In this document: positions 25,942-32,467 of the stretch, one piece after another
Numbering within the stretch: position 1 is the first letter of the stretch
Layout: every line of letters begins with the position of its first letter
NCBI RefSeq assembly: GCF_016464705.1
Contig: NZ_JAEHOB010000009.1
Span: forward strand, 219,640-252,106
Length of the DNA stretch: 32,467 bases
Direction: 5' to 3'
Source: Qaidamihabitans albus
GTDB taxonomy: Bacteria; Actinomycetota; Actinomycetes; Mycobacteriales; Pseudonocardiaceae
Translations under genes and position numbers: made by a program
Notes under the pieces: generated by a model
Databases searched by the model: none
The model's input: only the letters and a program-made list of their open reading frames with translations
Told to the model about the DNA's origin: nothing

Positions 25942-27257
25942 GCACACCCACCAAAACGGAGTCGAAGGGCAGGAAGAAGAAGGGCTTCGCCGGGCTGCAG
26001 CGCTTCGGCCGCAGCCTGATGCTGCCCATCGCCACCCTGCCCGCCGCCGGTCTGCTGTCCCGGCTCGGTGCCGCCGACATGCTGGGCGAGGACGGGCTCG
26101 GCTGGAACCGGGTGGCCGAGGTCCTCGCCGCGGCGGGCGGCGGCCTGTTCAGCTGGCTGCCTCTGCTGTTCGCGGTCGGCATCGCGGTCGGCTTCGCGCG
26201 CAAGGGCGACGGCTCCACCGGCGTCGCCGCGGTGGTCGGCTGGGTCGTGTTCAACCAGGTCGTACAGGTCTTCGCGCCCATCGACTCGGTCGAGGGCTTC
26301 GATCCGGCCTGGTACCTACAGCCGACCAAATGGCCCTACAGCGTGCTCTCCGGTGTCGTCGTCGGCCTCGTGACGGCGAAGCTGTGGGAACGGTTCCACC
26401 GCATCAAGCTGCCGCAGTACCTGGCCTTCTTCGGCGGGCGCCGGTTCGTGCCGATCATCAACTCGTTCGCGCTGCTGCTGCTCGGTGTCGTGTTCGGCCT
26501 GATCTTCCCGGTCATCGACGCCGGCATGCAGAACCTCGGCGAGGCGGTCACCAGCGACGCCGTCGTCGGCGGCGGGATCTACGGCATGCTGAACCGGCTG
26601 CTCATCCCGCTCGGGCTGCACCACCTGCTCAACGTGCCCGTGTGGCTGATCTTCGACGGCGGCGACATCCCCAACTTCTTCGCCGGTGACCCGGAGGCCG
26701 GTGCCTTCATGACCGGGTTCTTCCCGATCTTCATGTTCGCACTGCCCGCCGCGGCACTGGCGATCTGGCAGACCGCACGGCCGAGCCAGAAGAAGATCGT
26801 CGGCGGCATCATGATGGCGGCCGCGCTGACGTCGTTCATCACCGGCGTCACCGAGCCGCTCGAGTTCTCGTTCATGTTCGTCGCCTGGCCGCTGTACCTG
26901 ATCCACGCGGTGCTCACCGGGATCTCGCTGGCACTGGTCAACGCGCTGGACATCCACCTCGGCTTCTCCTTCTCCGCGGGAGCGATCGACTTCCTGCTGA
27001 ACTCGGGGGCGGCCGCCGCGAACAAGGCCTGGCTGCTGATCCCGATCGGCCTCGGCTACGCGGTGATCTACTACTTCCTCTTCCGCTGGGTGATCATCAA
27101 GTGGAACCTCCGCACGCCTGGCCGGGAGGAGGACGAGGAGATCGAGGCCGCCGAGACGCCCCGCGATCCGGTGCAGAAGGCCGAGCCGGCCGAGAGGGTC
27201 GAGAAGGCCGAGAAGACCGAGGAAGGCCGACAGGGGCCGGACGGCGCCAAATCCTAG
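25938..27257 (+). CDS. PTS EIIC permease (GlcNAc/glucose family)
   Basis: 439-aa membrane permease with about ten helices. The N-terminus carries FGRSLMLPIATLPAAGLLSRLG, the loop HHLLNVPVWLIFDGGDIPNFFAGDPEAG, and the family signature FITGVTEPLEFSFMF. The sequence is closest by eye to actinobacterial NagE2-type IIC proteins, but glucose or maltose specificity is not excluded. There is a long charged C-terminal tail (about 35 residues rich in Glu and Lys, AEPAERVEKAEKTEEGRQ) not needed for transport. ATG at 25938 has GGGAGG upstream. It lies between the regulator and HPr in the same operon. Confidence 0.9.
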   Translation: MSTPTKTESKGRKKKGFAGLQRFGRSLMLPIATLPAAGLLSRLGAADMLGEDGLGWNRVAEVLAAAGGGLFSWLPLLFAVGIAVGFARKGDGSTGVAAVVGWVVFNQVVQVFAPIDSVEGFDPAWYLQPTKWPYSVLSGVVVGLVTAKLWERFHRIKLPQYLAFFGGRRFVPIINSFALLLLGVVFGLIFPVIDAGMQNLGEAVTSDAVVGGGIYGMLNRLLIPLGLHHLLNVPVWLIFDGGDIPNFFAGDPEAGAFMTGFFPIFMFALPAAALAIWQTARPSQKKIVGGIMMAAALTSFITGVTEPLEFSFMFVAWPLYLIHAVLTGISLALVNALDIHLGFSFSAGAIDFLLNSGAAAANKAWLLIPIGLGYAVIYYFLFRWVIIKWNLRTPGREEDEEIEAAETPRDPVQKAEPAERVEKAEKTEEGRQGPDGAKS

Positions 27258-27270
27258 AAAGGCTCGAGAG

Positions 27271-27537
27271 ATGCCGCAACGAACGGTCACCGTGGCGAGC
27301 AAGGTCGGCCTGCACGCGCGGCCGGCGGCGCTCGTCGCCAAGGCCGCCGCAGCACAGCCGGTGACCATCACGATCGCCAAGAACGGTGGCAGCCCCGTCC
27401 CCGCGGGCAGCGTCCTCAACCTGATGACGCTCGGCGCCGGCCACGGTGACGAGGTGGTGCTCTCCGCCGACGGCGAGGGCGCGCAACAGGCCCTCGACGA
27501 GGTCGCCGAGCTCATCGCGGCCGACCTCGACGAGTGA
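27271..27537 (+). CDS. ptsH: PTS phosphocarrier protein HPr
   Basis: General PTS phosphocarrier; takes phosphate from enzyme I on His15 (in KVGLHARPAALV, residues 11-22) and passes it to IIA. 88 aa, normal length. The usual HPrK serine region is degenerate (PAGSVLNLMTLG), in keeping with actinobacteria that lack HPr kinase. It follows EIIC by 13 bases with GAAAGG upstream. No enzyme I (ptsI) gene is in the window. Confidence 0.95.
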   Translation: MPQRTVTVASKVGLHARPAALVAKAAAAQPVTITIAKNGGSPVPAGSVLNLMTLGAGHGDEVVLSADGEGAQQALDEVAELIAADLDE

Positions 27538-27541
27538 CCAA

Positions 27542-27577
27542 CCGGTTCCCCGGTGCCGCACGGCGCCGGGGAACCGG
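27542..27577. terminator. Strong hairpin terminator after ptsH
   Basis: 17-bp stem, 27542-27558 with 27561-27577, containing GGTTCCCC/GGGGAACC, one G-T wobble and a 2-base loop. It directly follows the ptsH stop (27535-27537), closing the PTS operon. There is no U-run, as is common in high-GC actinobacteria. Confidence 0.85.
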
Positions 27578-27619
27578 CGCGGGCGTGTGGGCCGGGGCAG
27601 CGGCGGGTATCCGGCCGGT

Positions 27620-27907
27620 ATGGAACGACGGCACGACCGGCCTCGCGCCCGCGAGGAGTACGAGCGGGGCCTGCCCGACTACCACGACCCGACCGGCGGC
27701 TTCGGCGGCGCCGCACCGGCCTACAGCGCGCTGACGCTGCGCATCATCCTGTCCGCGGTCGCCGTCGTACTCTCCGTCGGAGGGGCGGTCGTGTTCGCCG
27801 TCGCGGGAATCCTGTGGGGCACGGCGCTGCTCTGCGTGCTCGCCGTCGGGAGTGCGATCGACCTCGGATGGGTCATCCATCGCAAGCGCCGGGGCGAACC
27901 CGGCTGA
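27620..27907 (+). CDS. Small membrane protein (DUF6343-like)
   Basis: 95-aa protein with a hydrophilic, charged N-terminus (about 1-32, RPRAREEYERGLPDYHDP), the segment SALTLRIILSAVAVVLSVGG leading into two membrane helices (about 38-60 and 63-82) and a basic tail. It resembles the actinobacterial DUF6343 group by the SALxLRxxLA/S start of the first helix. The function is unknown. ATG at 27620 lies 6 bases after TATCCG, a poor -10. It precedes the phosphoribosyltransferase gene by 21 bases and may be cotranscribed. Confidence 0.72.
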   Translation: MERRHDRPRAREEYERGLPDYHDPTGGFGGAAPAYSALTLRIILSAVAVVLSVGGAVVFAVAGILWGTALLCVLAVGSAIDLGWVIHRKRRGEPG

Positions 27908-27928
27908 CACGCGAGGAGGAGTCAGCAC

Positions 27929-28606
27929 ATGATGCGGTGGAGCGCTACCGCCAGCGAGACCTTCGCCGACCGGCGTGCCGCGGGCCGCAGGCTGGCGGAG
28001 TTGCTGGGCGAGCGGGACTGGGCGGAGCCCGTCGTACTGGGCCTGGCCCGCGGCGGGGTCCCGGTCGCCGCGGAGATCGCCGCCGAGCTGGACGCGCCCC
28101 TGGACGTTGCCGTGTCGCGCAAGATCGGCGCACCCGGCCACCCCGAGTTCGGTGTCGGCGCGGTCACCGCGGAGGGCCCGGCCATCTACGACGAGCGCAG
28201 CATCCGCATGCTCGGCCTCACGCCGGAGGCGCTGGAAAAGGCCTGCGAGCAGGAGCGTGCGGAGGCCCGCCGCAGAGTGGACCGCTACCTGCAGGGTCGC
28301 GACCCCGTGCGGGTCGAGGGACGCGACGTCATCGTCGTGGACGACGGCCTGGCCACCGGTGTCACCGCCACCGCGGCGTTGCGCGCGCTGCGGGCCGAGG
28401 GGCCGCGCCGGCTCGTGCTCGCGGCCCCGGTCTGCGCGGCTCAGGCGGCCGCCGGGCTGCGCGAGGAGGCGGACGAGGTCGTCTGCGCGGGCGAGCCGGA
28501 GGAGTTCCGCGCCGTCGGCCAGTGGTACGGCGACTTCCGGCAGACCACCGACGAGGAGGTGGTCCGGCTCCTCGCCGACGCCCGCGACCGCAGCCCCGGA
28601 GTGTGA
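27929..28606 (+). CDS. Phosphoribosyltransferase-domain protein
   Basis: 225-aa type I PRTase-fold protein. The PRPP-binding motif VIVVDDGLATGVTATAAL is at about 133-150, and LGLARGGVPVAAEIA is near 37-51. The substrate base is unknown; these proteins were once annotated as predicted phosphoribosyltransferases. GAGGAGG precedes the start at 27929. The downstream hydrolase begins 3 bases after the stop. In Mycobacterium tuberculosis a PRTase domain and such a hydrolase are fused in Rv0571c (a DosR-regulon gene, from memory), so the two here probably act together. Confidence 0.88.
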   Translation: MMRWSATASETFADRRAAGRRLAELLGERDWAEPVVLGLARGGVPVAAEIAAELDAPLDVAVSRKIGAPGHPEFGVGAVTAEGPAIYDERSIRMLGLTPEALEKACEQERAEARRRVDRYLQGRDPVRVEGRDVIVVDDGLATGVTATAALRALRAEGPRRLVLAAPVCAAQAAAGLREEADEVVCAGEPEEFRAVGQWYGDFRQTTDEEVVRLLADARDRSPGV

Positions 28607-28609
28607 CCC

Positions 28610-29257
28610 ATGACAGCGCCCTTCGTCCTCAACACGGAGACCACGTCCCTGCGCGGCGACCTGACGTTGCCCGCCGACGCGGCCGGGGTGGTCGCGTTCG
28701 CCCACGGCTCGGGCAGCTCCCGGCACAGCCCGCGCAACGTCGCCGTGGCCAGGACCCTGCAGGACTACCGGCTTGGCACGTTGCTGTTCGACCTGCTGAG
28801 CCCCGAGGAGGAGCGGATCGACGCGGCCACCGCCGAGCTGCGGTTCGACGTGCCGCTGCTCGCCGGGCGGCTGACCGACGCGGTGGACGAGCTCGCGCGG
28901 CACCGCGACACCGCCGGCCTCCCGCTCGGCCTCTTCGGTGCGAGCACCGGCGCCGCCGCCGCGCTGACGGCCGCGGCCCGGCGGCCCCGGGAGGTGCGTG
29001 CGGTCGTCTCCCGCGGCGGCCGTCCCGACCTGGCCGGAGAGTCGCTCGGGGGCGTCGTCAGCCCGGTGCTGCTCATCGTCGGCGAACGCGACGAGCAGGT
29101 GCTGCGGCTCAACGAGCAGGCCGCGGCGCAGCTGTCGGGGACACAGCGGATCGAGGTCGTACCCGGCGCGACGCACCTGTTCGAGGAGCGGGGTGCCCTG
29201 GAACAGGTGGCCGAGCTCGCCGCGAGCTGGTTCGGCACGCACCTCACCGCGACCTGA
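28610..29257 (+). CDS. Dienelactone-hydrolase-like alpha/beta hydrolase
   Basis: 215-aa alpha/beta hydrolase. It has the oxyanion-hole segment VAFAHGSGSSRHSPRN, a nucleophile Ser in the elbow GASTGAAAAL (about 111-120), Asp in VGERDEQVL and His in GATHLFEE, giving a complete triad. No substrate is known. It starts 3 bases after the phosphoribosyltransferase stop and is thought to be coupled to it, as in the fused Rv0571c. No signal peptide is present, so it is cytoplasmic. Confidence 0.9.
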   Translation: MTAPFVLNTETTSLRGDLTLPADAAGVVAFAHGSGSSRHSPRNVAVARTLQDYRLGTLLFDLLSPEEERIDAATAELRFDVPLLAGRLTDAVDELARHRDTAGLPLGLFGASTGAAAALTAAARRPREVRAVVSRGGRPDLAGESLGGVVSPVLLIVGERDEQVLRLNEQAAAQLSGTQRIEVVPGATHLFEERGALEQVAELAASWFGTHLTAT

Positions 29258-29271
29258 GCCGCCCCCCTTCG

Positions 29272-29277
29272 TAGGGT
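29272..29277 (+). promoter_or_regulatory. -10 box of the serine hydrolase gene (leaderless start)
   Basis: TAGGGT followed by 6 bases and ATG at 29284, with no ribosome site between. Confidence 0.7.
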
Positions 29278-29283
29278 GGGGCC

Positions 29284-30099
29284 ATGGACAGTGTGCGGTT
29301 GATCGAACAGTGGCCGGTGGACAACGCCGCGGCGGCGGTGGTGAGCGCCGACGGCACGGTGCTCGGCAGGCACGGTGACGGCACGCGGGTGTTCCGCCTG
29401 GCCTCGGTCACGAAGCTGTTCACCGCCTACACCGCCCTGATCGCCATCGAGGAGGGCGTCGTCGAGCTCGACACGCCGGCCGGGCCGGAGGGCTCGACGA
29501 TCCGCCACCTGCTCGCGCACACGGCCGGGCTGGCCTTCGACGAGGACCGGGTGCTGGCCGAGCCCGGGCAGCGCCGGATGTACTCCAACGCCGGCTTCCA
29601 GTGGCTGGCCGACGCGCTCGCCGAGCACTCCGGCATCGGCTTCAAGGCATACCAGGACGAGGCCCTGTTCCAGCCGCTGCGACTGGAGAACACCCGGCTG
29701 GACGGCTCGCCCGGCGCGGGCGCGGTGTCCACACTGGACGATCTCGTCCTGTTCTCCGCCGAGCTGCAGCGTCCCAAGCTGCTCTCGCCGGACACGCTCG
29801 CCACCGCAACGCGGGTCGCTTTCCCCGGCGTCACGGGCGTCCTCCCCGGCTTCGGTCACCAGAAGCCCAACGACTGGGGGCTGGGCTTCGAGATCCGGGA
29901 CGGCAAGAGTCCACACTGGACCGGCGAGAACAGCTCACCACGCACGTTCGGCCACTTCGGACAGTCCGGCACCTTCCTGTGGGTCGACCCGGACGCCGGT
30001 GCCGCGTGCATCGCGCTGACCGACCGGGACTTCGGCCCGTGGGCCGCGCAGGCATGGCCCGCCTTCACCGACGCCGTGCTCGCCGAGCTGCGCCGGTAG
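29284..30099 (+). CDS. Serine hydrolase, beta-lactamase class C fold
   Basis: 271-aa penicillin-binding-protein-like hydrolase. The active-site motifs are SVTK (SxxK, about 42-45, in RLASVTKLFTAYTA), YSN (YxN, about 99-101) and a C-terminal HFGQSG in the place of KTG/HTG. There is no signal peptide, so it is probably a cytoplasmic esterase or peptidase rather than a resistance enzyme. It is set apart from the hydrolase upstream by its own TAGGGT box. It is convergent with the dehydrogenase gene, with only 3 bases between the two stop codons. Confidence 0.9.
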   Translation: MDSVRLIEQWPVDNAAAAVVSADGTVLGRHGDGTRVFRLASVTKLFTAYTALIAIEEGVVELDTPAGPEGSTIRHLLAHTAGLAFDEDRVLAEPGQRRMYSNAGFQWLADALAEHSGIGFKAYQDEALFQPLRLENTRLDGSPGAGAVSTLDDLVLFSAELQRPKLLSPDTLATATRVAFPGVTGVLPGFGHQKPNDWGLGFEIRDGKSPHWTGENSSPRTFGHFGQSGTFLWVDPDAGAACIALTDRDFGPWAAQAWPAFTDAVLAELRR

Positions 30100-30102
30100 C
30101 GA

Positions 30103-31047
30103 TCACGGCCGCAGGACGCGGACCGGCGATCCGGCCTGATACGCCGCGATGTCGTCGACGGCGTCGCCGTAGAAGATCTCGTACACGTCCCGGGTCACAT
30201 AGCCGATGTGCGGTGTGAGCACGGTGTTCGGCAGCGACCGCAGCGGGTGCTCGGCCGGCAGCGGCTCGGTGCCGTACACGTCGAGCGCGGCGCCGCCGAT
30301 CCGGGTCGTGCGCAGCGCGTCCAGCAGCGCGGCCTCGTCCACGATCGGGCCGCGGGAGGTGTTCACCAGCCACGCGGTCGGTTTCATGGCGGCCAGCTCG
30401 TCGGCGCCCAGCAGGCCGCGGGTGCGCTCGCTCAGCACCAGGTGGATCGAGAGCACGTCGGACTCGCGCAGCAGCTCCTCCTTGGACACCGCGGTGACGT
30501 CGTGCTCGTCCGCCCGTTCCCGGGTGAGGTTCTGGCTCCAGGCGATGGTCCGCATGCCGAACGCCTGGCCGACCCGCGCGACGCGTGAGCCCAGCCTGCC
30601 CAGCCCGAGCAGCCCGAGGGTCGCGCCGTGCAGGCTGGTGCCGACCGTGTGCTGCCAGCCGCCGGCGCGGACGGAGCGCTCCTCCTCCGGCAGATGGCGC
30701 ATCGCGGCGAGGATCAGCGCCCAGGTGTGCTCCGCGGTCGGGTGCGGCAGGTAGCCGGTGCCGGAGACGACGATCCCGAGCCGGTCCGCGGCCGCCACGT
30801 CGATGGCCGCGTTGCGCTGGCCGGTGGTCACCAGCAGGCGCAGATCAGGCAGCCGCTCCAGCAGTTCCGCGGGGAACGGTGTGCGTTCCCGCATCGCGAC
30901 GACCACCTCGAAGCCGGCGAGCCGCCGGACCAGCTCGTCCCGGTCGGCGATGTGCTCGGTGAACACCACGGTCTCCGCATCGAGCCTGCCCCAGTCGGCG
31001 AGGCCGAGTGCGACGTCCTGGTAGTCGTCCAGAATGGCGATCTTCAT
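30103..31047 (-). CDS. D-2-hydroxyacid dehydrogenase
   Basis: NAD(P)-dependent dehydrogenase. The 314-aa product has the NAD-binding GLLGLGRLGSRVARVGQAFG in the Rossmann half and the catalytic Arg in VNTSRGPIVDEAAL, with the Glu-His pair later (TEPLPAEHPL; LTPHIGYVT). It belongs to the D-isomer 2-hydroxyacid dehydrogenase family (glycerate, hydroxypyruvate or formate relatives); the specific substrate is not known. The predicted -10 box TAGCGT lies 7 bases before ATG 31047. Confidence 0.93.
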   Translation of the reverse strand: MKIAILDDYQDVALGLADWGRLDAETVVFTEHIADRDELVRRLAGFEVVVAMRERTPFPAELLERLPDLRLLVTTGQRNAAIDVAAADRLGIVVSGTGYLPHPTAEHTWALILAAMRHLPEEERSVRAGGWQHTVGTSLHGATLGLLGLGRLGSRVARVGQAFGMRTIAWSQNLTRERADEHDVTAVSKEELLRESDVLSIHLVLSERTRGLLGADELAAMKPTAWLVNTSRGPIVDEAALLDALRTTRIGGAALDVYGTEPLPAEHPLRSLPNTVLTPHIGYVTRDVYEIFYGDAVDDIAAYQAGSPVRVLRP

Positions 31048-31054
31048 GCCGCCA

Positions 31055-31060
31055 ACGCTA
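31055..31060 (-). promoter_or_regulatory. -10 box of the dehydrogenase gene, overlapping a stop codon
   Basis: TAGCGT on the minus strand with 7 bases to the ATG at 31047. Its TAG is also the stop codon of the upstream endonuclease-family gene, so promoter and reading frame share three bases. Confidence 0.55.
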
Positions 31061-32251
31061 AGGCACGAGCACGTCGACGCGGACCAGGTGGTGGTCCGAG
31101 GCGTCGTTCAGCCGCACCATCGGCGTACCGGGGACCGGCCAGAAGACGCCGTCGCCGCGCACCACGAGCCCCCGGGAGGGCAGCACGTAGTCGACCCGCA
31201 GGTTGCCCGGTGCGGCGTCGTTGAAGTCGGCGGTGTCCAGCCGCGAATCGCCGCGGTGCTCCGCGTTCGCCCCGCCCTGTTGCCGTGCGGCGACGGCCGC
31301 GCCCATGCTGGCCGGCCGTGTGTCGTGCACCCGAGGCGCGCGCAGCAGCCGGTCGATGGCGCCGGGGACGCTGTCGCCGTCGACCGGGTCGGAGTTGTAG
31401 TCACCCGCGATCACGAACCGCTCGCCCGCGCCGAGGCCACCGCGGCGGCCGGTGTCGTCGTAGATGTAGCCGCCCCTTCCGGGGGTGACGTAGTCGGCCC
31501 AGAAGCGGATCTCGTCGTGGTTGCGGGTGCCGTTGCGGTCCTCGGGGCCGTCGAACGTGGGTGGCGTCGGATGCGCCGCAAGCAGGTGGACGTCGCGCCT
31601 GCCGATACGGATCGGCACGTCCCAGTGCGACTTGGACGACAGGCGCAGCACGTCGAGCGCTTCCGGCGGGTACCAGTCGCGCGGTGCCGGCGTCGCGGGA
31701 TCGTCCGGCAGCAGCGCGCCCGGCATGTCCCGCCAGCGGAACCGCTGGAACGTGCGGACCTTCGCGGTGTCGATCGGGTACTTCGAGAGCACCAGCATCC
31801 CGTACTGGCCCTCGAACAGGCCGAAACCGTGGGCGTCGTTGCCGCCGCCGACCGTGCCGTTGCGGTCGAGGTCGAACCCGGTCGGGACCCCGGTGTTCAC
31901 CGGCGCGGTGAACGCGTACGGGTAGTCGATGGGCCGCGCGCCGTTCTGCGGCCGCGCCAGATAGTTGCGGCGGAACGCGTCGGCGGCGGCGCCACCGGGC
32001 ACGTAGTCGAACTCGTTGAGCAGCAGCACGTCCGGCCGGTTGCGCTGGATCACCTCGGCGATCGCGGCGGCCTGCCCGTCGCCCGGCGCGGACAGGTCCG
32101 CGAGCAGCTCTCCTTCCGTGCCACGGTTCAGCGACGCGTTGAACGTCGCGAATCGCGCGTCCGGCGCCGGTTTGGCGCCGACGGCGGGCGCGGCGGTCAG
32201 CGTCAGCACGGCGGCGAAGAGGATCGGCAGGCACATACGTCTCCGAGGCAC
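31058..32251 (-). CDS. Secreted endonuclease/exonuclease/phosphatase-family protein
   Basis: 397-aa protein of the EEP superfamily with an N-terminal signal peptide (MPRRRMCLPILFAAVLTLTA, cleavage after AVGA). Family residues are visible: FNASLNR, Glu in LLLNEFDYV, HLLAAHPTPP, Asp/Asn in IAGDYNSDPVDG and the final SDHHLVRVDV. The exact activity is not shown; secreted nuclease or phosphodiesterase roles are possible. GTG at 32251 is 6 bases from TAGGGT, favouring it over the ATG at 32236. It is followed 10 bases later by the dehydrogenase gene. Confidence 0.92.
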   Translation of the reverse strand: MPRRRMCLPILFAAVLTLTAAPAVGAKPAPDARFATFNASLNRGTEGELLADLSAPGDGQAAAIAEVIQRNRPDVLLLNEFDYVPGGAAADAFRRNYLARPQNGARPIDYPYAFTAPVNTGVPTGFDLDRNGTVGGGNDAHGFGLFEGQYGMLVLSKYPIDTAKVRTFQRFRWRDMPGALLPDDPATPAPRDWYPPEALDVLRLSSKSHWDVPIRIGRRDVHLLAAHPTPPTFDGPEDRNGTRNHDEIRFWADYVTPGRGGYIYDDTGRRGGLGAGERFVIAGDYNSDPVDGDSVPGAIDRLLRAPRVHDTRPASMGAAVAARQQGGANAEHRGDSRLDTADFNDAAPGNLRVDYVLPSRGLVVRGDGVFWPVPGTPMVRLNDASDHHLVRVDVLVP

Positions 32252-32257
32252 GCAGCC

Positions 32258-32263
32258 ACCCTA
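32258..32263 (-). promoter_or_regulatory. -10 box of the endonuclease-family gene (leaderless start)
   Basis: TAGGGT on the minus strand, 6 bases before the GTG at 32251, with the same hexamer and spacing as the box at 29272. Confidence 0.68.
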
Positions 32264-32467
32264 CGCATCCAGGGCGGCCCCTGACATGAGCGCGAGGTGA
32301 ACAGTCGCCATGGGCATCAGCCTGGTCGGCCCGCATGTCGGAACCCCGATCATCGCGGCGACCAAGAAGGAGGGCGAGCGGGTTCTTCGGACCCGTTCTC
32401 TCCCGTATACCGACCAGGACGTTGTCGCGACTGCTCCGTTGGTGTTGTAGCTGGCTACATTGCCGGT
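32264..32467 (+). other. Right-edge region with possible DsbA-like gene fragment
   Basis: No complete gene fits. A short frame from ATG 32310 begins GISLVGPHVGTPIIAA, which resembles the GxxLVGxxVGTPxIAV stretch of actinobacterial DsbA-like/mycothiol-dependent nitroreductase proteins, then diverges and stops at 32449. It may be a gene remnant. A hairpin with an 8-bp stem (32376-32398) follows inside it. Confidence 0.3.

Noticed and set aside
27512-29242. 576-codon minus-strand frame opposite the phosphoribosyltransferase and hydrolase
   Set aside because: Antisense shadow; both plus-strand genes have complete motifs and ribosome sites.
32376-32398. 8-bp stem hairpin near the right edge as a tRNA or terminator
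   Set aside because: No cloverleaf, includes G-T pairs, no T-run and no gene to terminate within the window.

Overview
This is a GC-rich chromosomal window from a filamentous-type actinobacterium, most likely of the Pseudonocardiaceae (Amycolatopsis/Saccharomonospora-like). The evidence is the very high GC content, frequent GTG starts, a bldD gene, an mIHF gene, a type 2 PyrF and a gene order matching two mycobacterial blocks. No phage, transposase, CRISPR array, rRNA or tRNA was seen. The genus is an inference.

Region 1 (1-12064, nearly all on the minus strand) is the pyrimidine/nucleotide block in the order pyrR-pyrB-pyrC-PH-like membrane protein-carA-carB-pyrF, then mihF-gmk-rpoZ-coaBC-metK. 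Most neighbours overlap by 1-4 bases (ATGA/GTGA), so translational coupling is likely. A PyrR-binding RNA element sits directly against the pyrR Shine-Dalgarno. metK is cut by the window edge and has an unusually long active-site loop built partly from a 9-bp tandem repeat.

Region 2 (12065-21964) starts with bldD (c-di-GMP-responsive developmental regulator with an autoregulatory BldD box). It is followed by the conserved nusB-efp-pepQ / four-helix membrane protein / aroQ-aroB-aroK-aroC block and a prepilin peptidase. A three-gene accessory cassette (beta-propeller lipoprotein, ArsR-type regulator, 60-aa basic protein) sits inside this block.

Region 3 (22033-24141) is an envelope-stress type system: membrane protein, ECF sigma factor and zinc anti-sigma factor, divergent from a Tat-exported Rieske lipoprotein. 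Both sides carry a SigL-type promoter (TGAACC-N16-CGTGT), and the two -35 elements form one inverted repeat.

Region 4 (24166-27577) is a compact PTS locus of the GlcNAc/glucose class: IIA and IIB divergent from a DasR-like GntR regulator, a 35-aa coupled ORF, EIIC and HPr. A dre-like operator lies in the divergent promoter and strong hairpin terminators lie at both ends.

Region 5 (27620-32467) holds a small membrane protein, a phosphoribosyltransferase/hydrolase pair, a beta-lactamase-fold serine hydrolase, a D-2-hydroxyacid dehydrogenase and a secreted endonuclease/exonuclease/phosphatase-family protein.

Two features recur across the window. One is a family of about 46-bp palindromic intergenic elements (three copies). 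The other is a set of promoters whose -10 hexamer lies 6-7 bases before the start codon, which implies leaderless mRNAs.
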